From NCBI GenBank assembly GCA_963767285.1, contig CAVYDJ010000002.1, positions 744,001 through 808,000 on the forward strand: a DNA stretch of 64,000 nt, in the 5' to 3' direction. Every line of letters begins with the position of its first letter. The stretch's first letter is position 1. Position numbers and translations under genes: made by a program. This DNA is from WHSW01 sp963767285 (GTDB lineage: Bacteria; Actinomycetota; Thermoleophilia; Solirubrobacterales; 70-9). Below, in pieces: positions 1 to 8,443 of this stretch. The notes beneath the pieces were generated by a model. That model saw only the letters and a program-made list of their open reading frames with translations. It did not search any database and was not told where the DNA came from.

Positions 1-1284
1 GCCGAGCTCCGCGGTCGGCCAGCCCACGGTCAGCAGCGGCTCATGGGTGCTGCCGCCGGCCATCGCCTGGGCGCCGAGCCCATACGCCTTGCGCAGGATC
101 ACGGCGCAGAGCGGCACGCGGAGGTTCGCGCCGGCGACGAACAGGCGCGAGCAGTGGCGGACGAGGCCAGTCGCCTCGGCCTCGGGCCCGACCATCATCC
201 CGGGCGTGTCGACGAGCGAGATCACCGGCAGCCCGAAGGCGTCGCACAGCTGCAGATGACGCGCCGCCTTGTCGGCGCCGTCGCTGGTGATCGCGCCGGC
301 AAGGCGCATGGGGTTGTTGGCGATCACGCCGACGGGACGCCCCTCGATCCGCGCCAGCGCGGTCAGCATCTCGGGCGCAAACCGTTCGCGCAGGACGGTT
401 ACCGAGTCAGTGTCGGCGAGTCCCTCGAGCGCGGCGCGGACCTCATAGGCGCGCCGGCGGCGTTCCGGGACGACGTCGCGCAAGAGGGTCTGGTCGGGCG
501 CCTCCCATTCGGCCAGCGAGCCCTGGAAGTAGGAGACGAGTCGCTTGGCGACTCCCACCGCCTCGGCCTCGTCGGCGACCTCGACGTCGACGACCCCGTT
601 CGGACCCTGGACGTCGATCGGTCCAATCACATCCGGCTCGAACGTGCCCAGGCCGCCGCCCTCGATCATCGCCGGGCCGCCCATCCCGAGCGCCATGCTC
701 CGCGTCCCGACGATCAGGTCCGCGGCGCCGGCCAGCACGGCGTTGCCGGCGAAGCAGCGCCCGGAGACGATCGCGATCCGCGGCACGACGCCGGACAGGC
801 GGGCCCAGAGGGCAAAGGCGCGCACCTGCAGCCCGGAGACGACCGCGTAGTCGGTGTCCCCGGGCCGCCCGCCGCCACCCTCGGCAAAGATCACCGTCGG
901 CAGTCGCATCCGCTCGATCAGCTCGAACAGCCGGTCCTTCTTCTGATGGCCAACGGCGCCCTGGGTTCCGGCCAGCACCGTGTAGTCGTAGGAGACCACG
1001 GCGCAGGCGTGGCCGTTGATCCGGGCCGTCCCTCCGATCAGGCCGTCGGCCGGAGTTCGGGCGATCAGCTCCTCCTCGTCGCGGCGCATCCGCTGGGCGG
1101 CGATCGCCAGGCCGCCGTATTCGACGAAGCTGCCCGCATCCACGAGGTCGGTGAGGTTCTCGCGCGCGGTCCGGCCGCCGGCCGCGTGGCGGCGCTCGAC
1201 CGCCTCGGGCCGGGCGTCGTCGCCGGTCAGCCTGCGGCGCTCGAGCGCCTCGGCGAGGTCGTCTCGGACGCCGTCCTCTCCCAC
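1..1284 (-). CDS. Acyl-CoA carboxylase carboxyltransferase subunit (3' end outside window)
   Basis: Biotin-dependent carboxyltransferase (acetyl/propionyl/methylcrotonyl-CoA carboxylase beta family), which moves the carboxyl group from carboxybiotin to an acyl-CoA in the cytoplasm. I translated 428 codons on the reverse strand. The N-terminus has the family start RRHAAGGRTARENL. The N-domain contains DYTVLAGTQGAVGHQKKDR and IVSGRCFAGNAVLAG. The C-domain contains PVISLVDTPGMMVGPEAEA and RKAYGLGAQAMAGGS, the usual oxyanion-hole regions. About 80-100 residues are missing beyond the window edge. The only usable in-frame start is GTG at 1284; no ATG or GTG lies in frame just upstream. A TAGCGT -10-like box sits 16 nt upstream and overlaps the promoter of the divergent amidohydrolase. 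The substrate cannot be assigned from sequence alone. Confidence 0.9.
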   Translation of the reverse strand, partial: MGEDGVRDDLAEALERRRLTGDDARPEAVERRHAAGGRTARENLTDLVDAGSFVEYGGLAIAAQRMRRDEEELIARTPADGLIGGTARINGHACAVVSYDYTVLAGTQGAVGHQKKDRLFELIERMRLPTVIFAEGGGGRPGDTDYAVVSGLQVRAFALWARLSGVVPRIAIVSGRCFAGNAVLAGAADLIVGTRSMALGMGGPAMIEGGGLGTFEPDVIGPIDVQGPNGVVDVEVADEAEAVGVAKRLVSYFQGSLAEWEAPDQTLLRDVVPERRRRAYEVRAALEGLADTDSVTVLRERFAPEMLTALARIEGRPVGVIANNPMRLAGAITSDGADKAARHLQLCDAFGLPVISLVDTPGMMVGPEAEATGLVRHCSRLFVAGANLRVPLCAVILRKAYGLGAQAMAGGSTHEPLLTVGWPTAELG

Positions 1285-1299
1285 GCGCCAAGACTCGCA

Positions 1300-1306
1300 T
1301 ACGCTA
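1300..1306. promoter_or_regulatory. Overlapping divergent -10 elements (TACGCTA / TAGCGTA)
   Basis: TACGCT at 1300-1305 lies 7 nt before the GTG at 1313 on the forward strand. Its complement TAGCGT (1306-1301) lies 16 nt before the GTG at 1284 on the reverse strand. Both fit the actinobacterial TANNNT -10 pattern. If real, the two promoters share the same bases and cannot be occupied at once. Confidence 0.45.
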
Positions 1307-1312
1307 GGAGGA

Positions 1313-2566
1313 GTGGGACTCGCCGTCATCAACGCCACCGCCGAGGGAGTCGCGGTGGGCCTGCGATGCGAGCGCGGCGAGATCGTGTCGCTCGGTCCCT
1401 CGGTCGAGCCGGAACCCGGCGACGAGGTGATCGACGGCGAGGGGATGGCGCTGATCCCGGGCCTGGTCAACGGCCACACCCACGCGGCGATGACCCTCTT
1501 CCGGGGGTTTGCCGACGACCTGCCGCTGATGGAGTGGCTGACCGACCACATCTGGCCGGTCGAGAAGCGCATGGACGACGACGACGTGTACTGGGGCACG
1601 CGCCTCGCGTGCGTCGAGATGATCCGCACCGGGACGACGTGCTTCTGGGACATGTACTGGCACGCCCACGCAACGGCGCGCGCGGTGGAGGACGCCGGCG
1701 TGCGCGCGGTCACGGCGGCGCCGCTGATCGACGATTCCGACCCGGCGAAGTCCGAGCGCGCCTGCGCCGACGCCGAGCGCAGCCTCGACCGGATTGCCGA
1801 GGCCGGGGGCGAGCTCGCGCGGCCCGGGTTCGCGCCGCACGCGATCTACTCCCTGTCGGAGCGGTCGCTGCGCTGGGTTTCCGAGCGCTCGGCCGAGCTC
1901 GAGCTGCCGGTGCAGATCCACCTCTCCGAGACCGAGGACGAGGTGAGCACCTGCCTGGAGCAGCACGGGGAGCGCCCCGCGTTCTACCTCGACCGCGTCG
2001 GGATGCTCGGGCCCCACACCATCCTCGCCCACGGGTGCTGGCTCGATCGCGCGGAGCTCGACCTGATCGCCGATCGCGGCGCCACCGTCGTCACCAACCC
2101 GGTCGCCAACCTGAAGCTCGCCGTCGGCCGCGTCTTCCCCTACGCCGAGGCGCGCGACGTCGGGGTCGAGGTCGGACTGGGCACCGACGGCCCGGGCTCG
2201 AACAACTCGCTCGACCTGCTCTCCGACGCGAAGACGTTCGCGCTGCTGCAAAAGAACGAGGCGCGCGACCCCGCTGCGGTCACCGCGACCGAGTCGCTGG
2301 CGATCGCGACGGGCCGTCGCTCGGGGCTCCTCGGCGGGCGCGGCCTCGTCGTCGGCGCGCCGGCGGACTTCCTGCTCGTCCGCACCGAGGACCCGACGCT
2401 GTCGCTGGGCACGCTCGACGCCGGGCTCGTCTACGCCGCCTCGGGCTCGATCGTCGATACGACCGTGGTCGCGGGCAAGGTCCTGATGCGCGGGGGAGTG
2501 GTCGAGGGCGCCGACGAGGTCGTCGCCCGCGCCCGCGAGCGGGCCCGGGGACTCGGGATCGGCTGA
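1313..2566 (+). CDS. Amidohydrolase family protein (MtaD/TrzN-like deaminase or hydrolase)
   Basis: Metal-dependent amidohydrolase of 417 aa, the superfamily that deaminates or hydrolyses N-heterocycles such as S-adenosylhomocysteine, methylthioadenosine, guanine or chlorotriazines. Metal ligands and active-site motifs appear in order: NGHTHAAM (first two His), QIHLSET, LAHGCWL and GLGTDGPGSNNSLDLL (catalytic Asp). The C-terminal composite beta domain reads GAPADFLLV. The length suits the MtaD-like subgroup. The start at GTG 1313 follows TACGCT by 7 nt, fitting a leaderless transcript; the AGGAGGA directly abutting the start is too close for normal Shine-Dalgarno use. GTG 1355 is an alternative. 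It is divergent from the carboxyltransferase. The physiological substrate is unknown. Confidence 0.88.
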   Translation: MGLAVINATAEGVAVGLRCERGEIVSLGPSVEPEPGDEVIDGEGMALIPGLVNGHTHAAMTLFRGFADDLPLMEWLTDHIWPVEKRMDDDDVYWGTRLACVEMIRTGTTCFWDMYWHAHATARAVEDAGVRAVTAAPLIDDSDPAKSERACADAERSLDRIAEAGGELARPGFAPHAIYSLSERSLRWVSERSAELELPVQIHLSETEDEVSTCLEQHGERPAFYLDRVGMLGPHTILAHGCWLDRAELDLIADRGATVVTNPVANLKLAVGRVFPYAEARDVGVEVGLGTDGPGSNNSLDLLSDAKTFALLQKNEARDPAAVTATESLAIATGRRSGLLGGRGLVVGAPADFLLVRTEDPTLSLGTLDAGLVYAASGSIVDTTVVAGKVLMRGGVVEGADEVVARARERARGLGIG

Positions 2567-2571
2567 CCTGT

Positions 2572-2586
2572 CAGACTGGCTGTCTG
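2572..2586. repeat. Small inverted repeat CAGAC-N5-GTCTG
   Basis: A perfect 5-bp inverted repeat with a 5-nt centre, between the amidohydrolase stop and the start of the next gene. It could be a weak operator half-site pair or part of a terminator; nothing in the sequence decides this. Confidence 0.3.
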
Positions 2587-2610
2587 GCCAAAGCGAGTAG
2601 GAGGGGTGCG

Positions 2611-3942
2611 ATGGCAGGGGGATCGACGAGGATGGGATTGACGGCGGCTCTGGCGGTCGGGGCGCTCGCACTTCTGACGCCGGCGGGCGCGTTCGCCGAC
2701 GGCAACATCACCGGCACGGTGACGGATGCGGACGCGCCGGGCACACCACCCCTGAGCAACTTCGAGGTCGAGGCGTACACGGTCGGCGCGGCGGTTCCGA
2801 CGAGGACGACGTGCACGGCGGTCGACGGCACATACGACCTCACCCCGTTGCCGGCCGGGACGTATGAGGTGCGCTTCTCCGGCGACGCCGACGCGCCTTG
2901 CACCGGGACCAACCACGCGCCGGAGTGGTGGAACGACCACTTTTTTCGCCGGCACGCCGAGCCGGTGACCGTGAGTGACGGCGTCCCCACGCCGGGCATC
3001 AACGCCGCGCTCAAGATCGGTGCTGAGATCACCGGCACCGTCACCGATGCCTCCACCGGCACGGGACTGGCGAACGTCACCGTCGACCTGATCGACATCG
3101 ACAGCAGCGTCATCACGAGCGCCTGCACGGCGGCCAACGGCACGTACCTCATGAATCGCATCGGCAGCGGCGTCTATACGGTCAGGTTCTCGGCCGGCGG
3201 CGCCTGCGGAAACGCGGGCAACTACCAGACACAGTGGTACGAGGGGTCGCTGAACCAGGCGGGGGCGGACATCGTCGCCCCCTTGGACGGCCAACAGGTC
3301 ACCAACGTCAACGCCGCGATGACCGCGCCGGTCAATGTGAACCTGGCGGTGTCGCTGGCCGGGAGCGGCGCCGGAACCGTGACCAGCGACGTCGGCGGGA
3401 TCAACTGCCCAGGGACCTGCAATGCCAGTGTCCTCAAGGGAACTGTGGTCACGCTTCAGGCTGCGCCGGGTGCGGGCTCGACGTTTTCCGGCTGGGGCGG
3501 AGCGTGCGGCGGCGTCGGCAACTGCGTCCTGATCATGGACGACAGCCAGACCGTCACCGCCAACTTCGCGGGCGCCGGCGGCGGGGGCGGCGGCGGTGGT
3601 GGTGGCGGCGGCGGGGGAGACGGCGGCGGTGGCGGTGACGGCGGCGGAGGCGGCGCTGACGACAGGCCGGACACCAGGATCGACTCCGCCAAGATCAAGG
3701 CGAAGAAGGGCAAGGCCATGTTCGAGTTCTCCGGCTCGGGCGGGACCGCGCCGCTCAAGTTCGAGTGCCTGCTGGCCGCGCGCAACGGGTCGCCGACCTT
3801 CAAGCCCTGCAGCTCGCCGGTGTCGTACAAGAAGCTGAAGAAGGGCCGCTACACGTTCCAGGTGCAGGCACGCGACGCCGACGGGGACGCCGATTCCTCG
3901 CCGGCGAGCCAGAGCTTCAAGAGCAAACGCAAGCGGCGCTAG
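2611..3942 (+). CDS. Secreted repeat protein with two CNA-B/carboxypeptidase-regulatory-like modules and an InlB-type repeat
   Basis: Secreted protein of 443 aa, probably on the cell surface. The start ATG 2611 is preceded by AGGAGGGG 5-6 nt upstream. Residues 1-30 form a signal peptide ending near AGAFADG. Two prealbumin-like modules follow (GNITGTVTDADAPG and AEITGTVTDASTGTG, each ending TYEVRFS / VYTVRFS). Next comes a divergent InlB B-repeat (GSGAGTVTSDVGGINC ... FSGWGGACGG ... TVTANF) with four Cys. A long Gly-rich linker (roughly 310-345) leads to an Ig-like C-terminal module and a basic tail SFKSKRKRR. There is no LPXTG motif or C-terminal membrane helix, so how it is retained is unclear. 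The same module order recurs in other secreted proteins of this window. Function is unknown; adhesion or matrix building is a guess. Confidence 0.85.
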   Translation: MAGGSTRMGLTAALAVGALALLTPAGAFADGNITGTVTDADAPGTPPLSNFEVEAYTVGAAVPTRTTCTAVDGTYDLTPLPAGTYEVRFSGDADAPCTGTNHAPEWWNDHFFRRHAEPVTVSDGVPTPGINAALKIGAEITGTVTDASTGTGLANVTVDLIDIDSSVITSACTAANGTYLMNRIGSGVYTVRFSAGGACGNAGNYQTQWYEGSLNQAGADIVAPLDGQQVTNVNAAMTAPVNVNLAVSLAGSGAGTVTSDVGGINCPGTCNASVLKGTVVTLQAAPGAGSTFSGWGGACGGVGNCVLIMDDSQTVTANFAGAGGGGGGGGGGGGGGDGGGGGDGGGGGADDRPDTRIDSAKIKAKKGKAMFEFSGSGGTAPLKFECLLAARNGSPTFKPCSSPVSYKKLKKGRYTFQVQARDADGDADSSPASQSFKSKRKRR

Positions 3943-3963
3943 CTCAACCCGGGCTTGACGAAC

Positions 3964-3990
3964 TGCCGCCCCGCCGGGGAGGCTTGCGGC
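3964..3990 (+). terminator. GC-rich hairpin after the secreted repeat protein
   Basis: GCCGC and GCGGC bracket an inner CCCC-GCC-GGGG stem. No T-run follows, so factor-independent termination is uncertain. Confidence 0.35.
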
Positions 3991-4028
3991 GCTGATCCGA
4001 CTCCGCGTCGCAAGCGTATGACCCGGTA

Positions 4029-5081
4029 ATGAGCACGGAAGTTCCTCCCCGCACGGTCTGGAAACAGGATCTCGCCCCGTATCTGCGCATCGACCGCAGG
4101 CGCAGTCTCGCGCAGCTCGCGAGCGCGGTCGTGCCGTACCTCAGCGTCTGGGCGTTGGCGGCGATCGTCCAGCCCGCTGCCTGGGTCGCAATCGGGCTCG
4201 GCCTTGTCGCGACCGTATTCCTGATTCGGATGTACTCGCTCTTTCACGACCTCACGCACAACGCGATGTTCGAGTCGCGGGCGGCGAACAGGCACTGGGG
4301 CCACCTGCTCGGCTTCCTGCTCTTCACGCCATACCGGTGGTGGCAGCGCCAGCACAGCCTGCATCACGCGCACACGGGCAATCTCGACAAGCGCGGACCG
4401 GGTGAGATCTACACGATGACCCTCGTCGAATATCAGCGGGCGTCGCGCCTACGGCGGCTCGGCTACCGCCTCTATCGCAACCCGTGGCTGATGATGCTCA
4501 TCGGCCCGAGCCTCGTGTTCATGTTCGAGCGGCGCTTCCCGCAGCGCGGCATGTCGCCGCGGATCCTGCTCAGCGTCGTGATGACCAACCTCGCCCTCGT
4601 CGGATGGGCTCTCGGCTGGAGCGCGCTGGTGGGCTGGCAGACCTTCCTGCTGATGCAGGGCACGACGCTCGTCGCCGGGGGCGCGATCGCCGCCTGGATG
4701 CTCTACATCCAGCACCAGTACGAGGAGACCTACTACCAGGCCCCGGACAAGTGGCAGTTCGAGCTCGCGGCGCTCAAGGGAAGCTCCTACCTCGCGCTTC
4801 CGCCGGCATTGGCCTGGGCCGTTGGCAACGCCAACTACCACCACGTCCACCACCTGAGCGCGAGGATCCCGAACTACCGCCTTCGCGCCGCCCACGAGGA
4901 GCAGCCGATGTTCGCGCAGACTCCCGTGGTCACGATCCGAAGCAGCCTCGCTTGCCTGCGCCTGAAGCTCTGGGACGAGGAGCGTGGGGCGCTGGTGCGC
5001 ATGCGGCCGCGAGGCCAATTGTTAAGTTCAGATGAAGCTACGCCCAGAGGGCTAAAGGTTTTCGCGACGGCTGCCGATTAG
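4029..5081 (+). CDS. Membrane fatty acid desaturase / hydroxylase family
   Basis: Di-iron membrane enzyme of 350 aa that would desaturate or hydroxylate acyl chains of membrane lipids. The three histidine boxes are present: HDLTH at 73-77, HSLHHAH at 109-115 and HHVHH at 271-275, with an extra QHQ at 228-230. Hydrophobic segments lie near residues 35-70, 92-105, 152-167 and 180-225, the usual topology with the His boxes on the cytoplasmic face. It resembles the omega-6/delta-12-like group more than acyl-CoA delta-9 enzymes (short cytoplasmic loop and HHVHH box). ATG 4029 follows TATGAC by 6 nt with no Shine-Dalgarno, fitting leaderless initiation. Electron donors are not encoded nearby. The 54-nt gap to the convergent next gene holds nothing recognisable. 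Confidence 0.88.
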   Translation: MSTEVPPRTVWKQDLAPYLRIDRRRSLAQLASAVVPYLSVWALAAIVQPAAWVAIGLGLVATVFLIRMYSLFHDLTHNAMFESRAANRHWGHLLGFLLFTPYRWWQRQHSLHHAHTGNLDKRGPGEIYTMTLVEYQRASRLRRLGYRLYRNPWLMMLIGPSLVFMFERRFPQRGMSPRILLSVVMTNLALVGWALGWSALVGWQTFLLMQGTTLVAGGAIAAWMLYIQHQYEETYYQAPDKWQFELAALKGSSYLALPPALAWAVGNANYHHVHHLSARIPNYRLRAAHEEQPMFAQTPVVTIRSSLACLRLKLWDEERGALVRMRPRGQLLSSDEATPRGLKVFATAAD

Positions 5082-5135
5082 AGGGGTGGAGGGGTGGATC
5101 TCGGCTCACTCCGACGCCTGAAGCTCGCGCATTGG

Positions 5136-6434
5136 TCAGAGCTCATACGCGCCCAGGTCCGGGTGACCGTCATCGCGCAGAGTTGCCCTCTGGTCGCGTG
5201 GCGGGGAGAGCGCTGGATCGGCGGCGTCGAGTGCAGGGCTGCCGGGGAGCAGGGGGATCGTCGGGGTTGCGCCGTTGCTCGCGTGGCCGCTGCCGGCAAG
5301 CTCACCGAGTCCCGGGTCCGCGGCGACGATCGGCGACCCCGGCGCGCAGCCGCCCGCAGCAGTAGAGATCAGGTTTGGTGCGGTGCCCAAGTAGGTCCCG
5401 CCCCCGCAGTCCGACCCGGCGCCGCCGGTCGCGGTGTTCAGGGCGATGATCGAGTTGACGACCTCGAAGGTCGCGGCGTCGATCTGCACGCCGCCGCCGG
5501 TGCCGAGGCCCGTGTCGCCGGAGTCGGCGCGGTTGCGGGCGATCGTGGCCGACTTGATGTCCGCGATCGCACCCGGCTCCCCGTACGCACCGCCGCCGCT
5601 GCGCAGGGCGAAGTTGCCGGTGATCGTGGAGTTCTCGACCGCGAGCACGCCCTGGTCGTCGACGTAGACGCCACCGCCGTCACCGAGCTCGTCGTCGAGT
5701 CCCGAGACCGCGTGGTTATCGACGATCGTGCTGCGGGTGATGGTCACCTCGCCAACGGCTTGCACGCCGCCCCCCTCGCCGCCCGTGTTGCCCCTGATCA
5801 CGACCTGATCGATGCGGGTGGGGCCGTCGAGCGAACCGGCGACGCCACCCGCTTCGCCGAGGGCCGTGTTGCCCTCGATCAGGCTGTTGCGAATCTGCAC
5901 CTTCGCCTGGGCGTCGTTGTCAACGGCGCCGCCGTTCCCGTCGACGACCGTGGTCTCGTTGTCGACGATCCGCGTGCCCTTGAGCCCGAGCTCGCTGTCG
6001 GTGAGCACGCCGCCGCCGTCACCGTCGCCGTCCACGGGATGGGCGCTTCCGCCGCGGATCGTGACGTTGCGGATCGTGGCCGCGGCGTGGACGTCGAAGA
6101 CGCGGTCGATGCCGTTGGCGTCGATCGCGGGCCTGGCGCCGAAGCTGCGATGCAGCACGACCAGCGGTGAAGTGATGTCGAGGTCGCCGTCGAGCGACTC
6201 GTCCTCTCCCGTGCTTTTCAGCGAGAGGTTGTACGGGCGGCGTCCCGGCAACTCGACCGTGTCGGGCCCGGCGGCGTCGTTGGCGGCGATGATCGCCTCG
6301 CGCAGCGAGCAGTGGCGCTTGGTGCAGTTCCCCGGCTTCGGGTCGTCGCGTTCGGTGACCGTGAACGTTCGCGCCTCGGCCGCCGTGGCCCAGCCGAGGG
6401 CCAGGACCAGCGCGATCGCCGCCGTCCTAGCCAT
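5136..6434 (-). CDS. Secreted CSLREA-type parallel beta-helix protein
   Basis: Exported protein of 432 aa. Signal peptide at residues 1-22 (ending ATAAEA). It then has the CSLREA signature (HCSLREAIIAANDAAG, about 42-57), which marks the N-terminal cap of a family of extracellular right-handed beta-helix proteins. Multiple short rungs follow (NVTIRGGSA, NSLIEGNTALGEAGGV, STIVDNHAV, STITGNFALRSGGG, SATIARNRADSGD, NSIIALNTATGG). The C-terminal module SPALDAADP...DLGAYEL is the choice-of-anchor Q type ending often seen in this family. The start codon overlaps the end of the acetoacetyl-CoA synthetase gene by a few nt, so it is probably co-transcribed. No catalytic residues of pectate lyases are evident; binding or structural role unknown. 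Confidence 0.85.
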   Translation of the reverse strand: MARTAAIALVLALGWATAAEARTFTVTERDDPKPGNCTKRHCSLREAIIAANDAAGPDTVELPGRRPYNLSLKSTGEDESLDGDLDITSPLVVLHRSFGARPAIDANGIDRVFDVHAAATIRNVTIRGGSAHPVDGDGDGGGVLTDSELGLKGTRIVDNETTVVDGNGGAVDNDAQAKVQIRNSLIEGNTALGEAGGVAGSLDGPTRIDQVVIRGNTGGEGGGVQAVGEVTITRSTIVDNHAVSGLDDELGDGGGVYVDDQGVLAVENSTITGNFALRSGGGAYGEPGAIADIKSATIARNRADSGDTGLGTGGGVQIDAATFEVVNSIIALNTATGGAGSDCGGGTYLGTAPNLISTAAGGCAPGSPIVAADPGLGELAGSGHASNGATPTIPLLPGSPALDAADPALSPPRDQRATLRDDGHPDLGAYEL

Positions 6435-8430
6435 CGCCGGCTCCGAGCTCTCCGGCCAGCTCCACGAAGTAGTCCAGCGACGACGGGTTGGCCAGTGAGT
6501 CCTTGCTCGCCGCCTGCTCGGCGGGCGTGCCGGTCAGGATCCGCTTGACGGGGACCTCGAGCACCTTCCCGCTCAGGGTCCGCGGCACCTCGGCGATCGC
6601 ATAGACCTTGTCGGGGACGTGCCGCGGTGAGCAGCGCTCGCGAATCCGCCTCGCGATCTCGGCGGTGAGCTGGTCGTCGAGCTCCGCCTCCTCGCGCAGC
6701 ACGACGAAGAGCGGCATCCAGCCCTCGGTTCCGGGCCGCGGGATGTCGACGACGAGGGCGTCGGTGATCTCGTCGATCGAGGCGACCGCGCGGTAGATCT
6801 CGGAGGTGCCCATCCGGATCCCGGAGCGGTTGATCGTCGAGTCGGAGCGTCCGTAGATGATCGCCGTCCCGCGCGAGGTGATCTCGATCCAGTCGCCGTG
6901 GCGCCAGATGGCCGGGAACATGTCGAAGTAGCTCTCCCGGTAGCGCGAGCCGTCGGCGTCGCCCCAGAGGAAGACGGGCATGGACGGCATCGGCTGGGTG
7001 ATCACGAGCTCGCCCACCTCGTCGATCACCGGCTCGCCCGCCTCGTTGAAGGCCTCGACCGCGCAGCCGAGCGAGCGTCCCTGCAGCTCGCCCCGGTAGA
7101 CCGGCAGGATCGGGACGCCCCCGACGAACGCGGTGCAGACGTCGGTGCCGCCGGAGGTCGAGAACAGCCAGGTATCGGCGCCGATGTGGTCATAGACCCA
7201 CTGAAAGCCCTCGGGCGAGAGCGGCGACCCGGTCGATCCGACCGCGCGCAGCGCCGAGAGGTCGCGGCCCGATCCCGGCTCGACGCCGTCCTTCATGCAG
7301 GCCGCGATGTAGCTGGCCGAGGTTCCGAAGCAGGTGACCTCCGCCTCCTCGGCGAGGTCCCAGAGGACGCCCATCTCCGGATGGCCGGGGCTGCCGTCGT
7401 AGAGGACGATCGAGGCCTCGGTGAGCAGGACGCCCACCAGGAAGTTCCACATCATCCAGCCGGTGGTCGTGAACCAGAAGACCCGGTCGCCGGGCTGGGC
7501 GTCGAGGTGGAGGCTGAGCTTCTTGAGCTGCTCGAGCAGGATCCCGCCGTGACCCTGGACGATCGCCTTCGGCAGTCCGGTCGTGCCCGACGAGTAGAGG
7601 ACCCAGAGCGGATGGTCGAACGGGACCCGCTCGAAGGTCAGCTCGGCGCTCTCGCCGGCACTCGCGACCTCGGCCCAGCCGATCCCGTGGGCGAGCCGCG
7701 ACGGGTCGGGGTCGGGGTCGAGGTAGGGGACGAGCACGGTGTGGGTGAGGGTCGGAATCGCCTCCTCGAGCTCGGCGACGATGTCCATCCGGTCGAACTC
7801 GCGGCCGTTGTAGCGGTAGCCGTCGACCGCGAGCAGAACCTTCGGCTCGATCTGGGCGAAGCGGTCGACGACCGTGGAAACGCCGAAGTCCGGCGAGCAC
7901 GAGGACCACGTGGCGCCGATCGATGCGGTGGCGAGGAAGCCGACCAGGGCGGCGGGGGAATTCGGCAGATAGGCGACGACCCGGTCGCCGCGCTCGACCC
8001 CGAGCGAGCGCAGCCCGGCCGCGAAGGCGGCGACGCGGTCGCGCAGCTCGCCCCAGCTGATCTCGCCGAGCTCGCCGCCCTCGGCCTGGTGGCGGACCGC
8101 GATCTCGCCCGCCTCGCGGCCGCGGAAGATGTGCTCGGCGTAGTTGAGCGCCACGCCGGGGAACCACTCGGCGCCGGGCATCGAGCGGTCGGCGAGGACG
8201 GTCTCCGCATCGCCGTCGTGCAGGACATCGAAGTAGTCGACGATCGAGGCCCAGAACTCGTCGAGCGCGTCGATCGACCAGCGGCGCAGCGCCTCGTAGT
8301 CGCCGTCGAAGCGCAGGCCGCGCTCGGCCTCGAGCCAGCGCATGTAGCGGGTCATGTTCGAGCGCTCGATCGCCTCCGGGGTGGGTTCCCAGAGCAGTTC
8401 GGCGCGCCCGGTTGCGGCCGTCTCGCTCAC
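6427..8430 (-). CDS. aacS: Acetoacetyl-CoA synthetase (acetoacetate--CoA ligase)
   Basis: ANL-superfamily enzyme of 667 aa that activates acetoacetate (or a related short acid) to its CoA thioester with ATP, linking ketone-body or PHB breakdown to central metabolism. The N-terminal ACAS cap begins LLWEPTPEAIERSNMTRYMR, diagnostic of AacS rather than acetate Acs. The A3 motif is YSSGTTGLPKAIVQGHGG. A glycine-rich GSTGSPLSPEGF segment is present, the hinge region is GRSDSTINRSGIRMGTSEIY, and the A10 lysine is in LSGKVLEVPVKRIL. Two in-frame GTG codons (8436 and 8430) are possible. I chose 8430 because TAGAAG lies 7 nt before it, matching the leaderless spacing seen across the window. The gene lies just downstream of the M28 peptidase gene. 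Confidence 0.92.
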   Translation of the reverse strand: MSETAATGRAELLWEPTPEAIERSNMTRYMRWLEAERGLRFDGDYEALRRWSIDALDEFWASIVDYFDVLHDGDAETVLADRSMPGAEWFPGVALNYAEHIFRGREAGEIAVRHQAEGGELGEISWGELRDRVAAFAAGLRSLGVERGDRVVAYLPNSPAALVGFLATASIGATWSSCSPDFGVSTVVDRFAQIEPKVLLAVDGYRYNGREFDRMDIVAELEEAIPTLTHTVLVPYLDPDPDPSRLAHGIGWAEVASAGESAELTFERVPFDHPLWVLYSSGTTGLPKAIVQGHGGILLEQLKKLSLHLDAQPGDRVFWFTTTGWMMWNFLVGVLLTEASIVLYDGSPGHPEMGVLWDLAEEAEVTCFGTSASYIAACMKDGVEPGSGRDLSALRAVGSTGSPLSPEGFQWVYDHIGADTWLFSTSGGTDVCTAFVGGVPILPVYRGELQGRSLGCAVEAFNEAGEPVIDEVGELVITQPMPSMPVFLWGDADGSRYRESYFDMFPAIWRHGDWIEITSRGTAIIYGRSDSTINRSGIRMGTSEIYRAVASIDEITDALVVDIPRPGTEGWMPLFVVLREEAELDDQLTAEIARRIRERCSPRHVPDKVYAIAEVPRTLSGKVLEVPVKRILTGTPAEQAASKDSLANPSSLDYFVELAGELGAGDG

Positions 8431-8443
8431 CGGCACACTTCTA

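Noticed and set aside
43..3942. One 1299-codon forward reading frame
   Set aside because: Only 2611-3942 is a gene. The upstream part is antisense to the carboxyltransferase and out of frame with the amidohydrolase, both of which have clear motifs; it stays open because of high GC.
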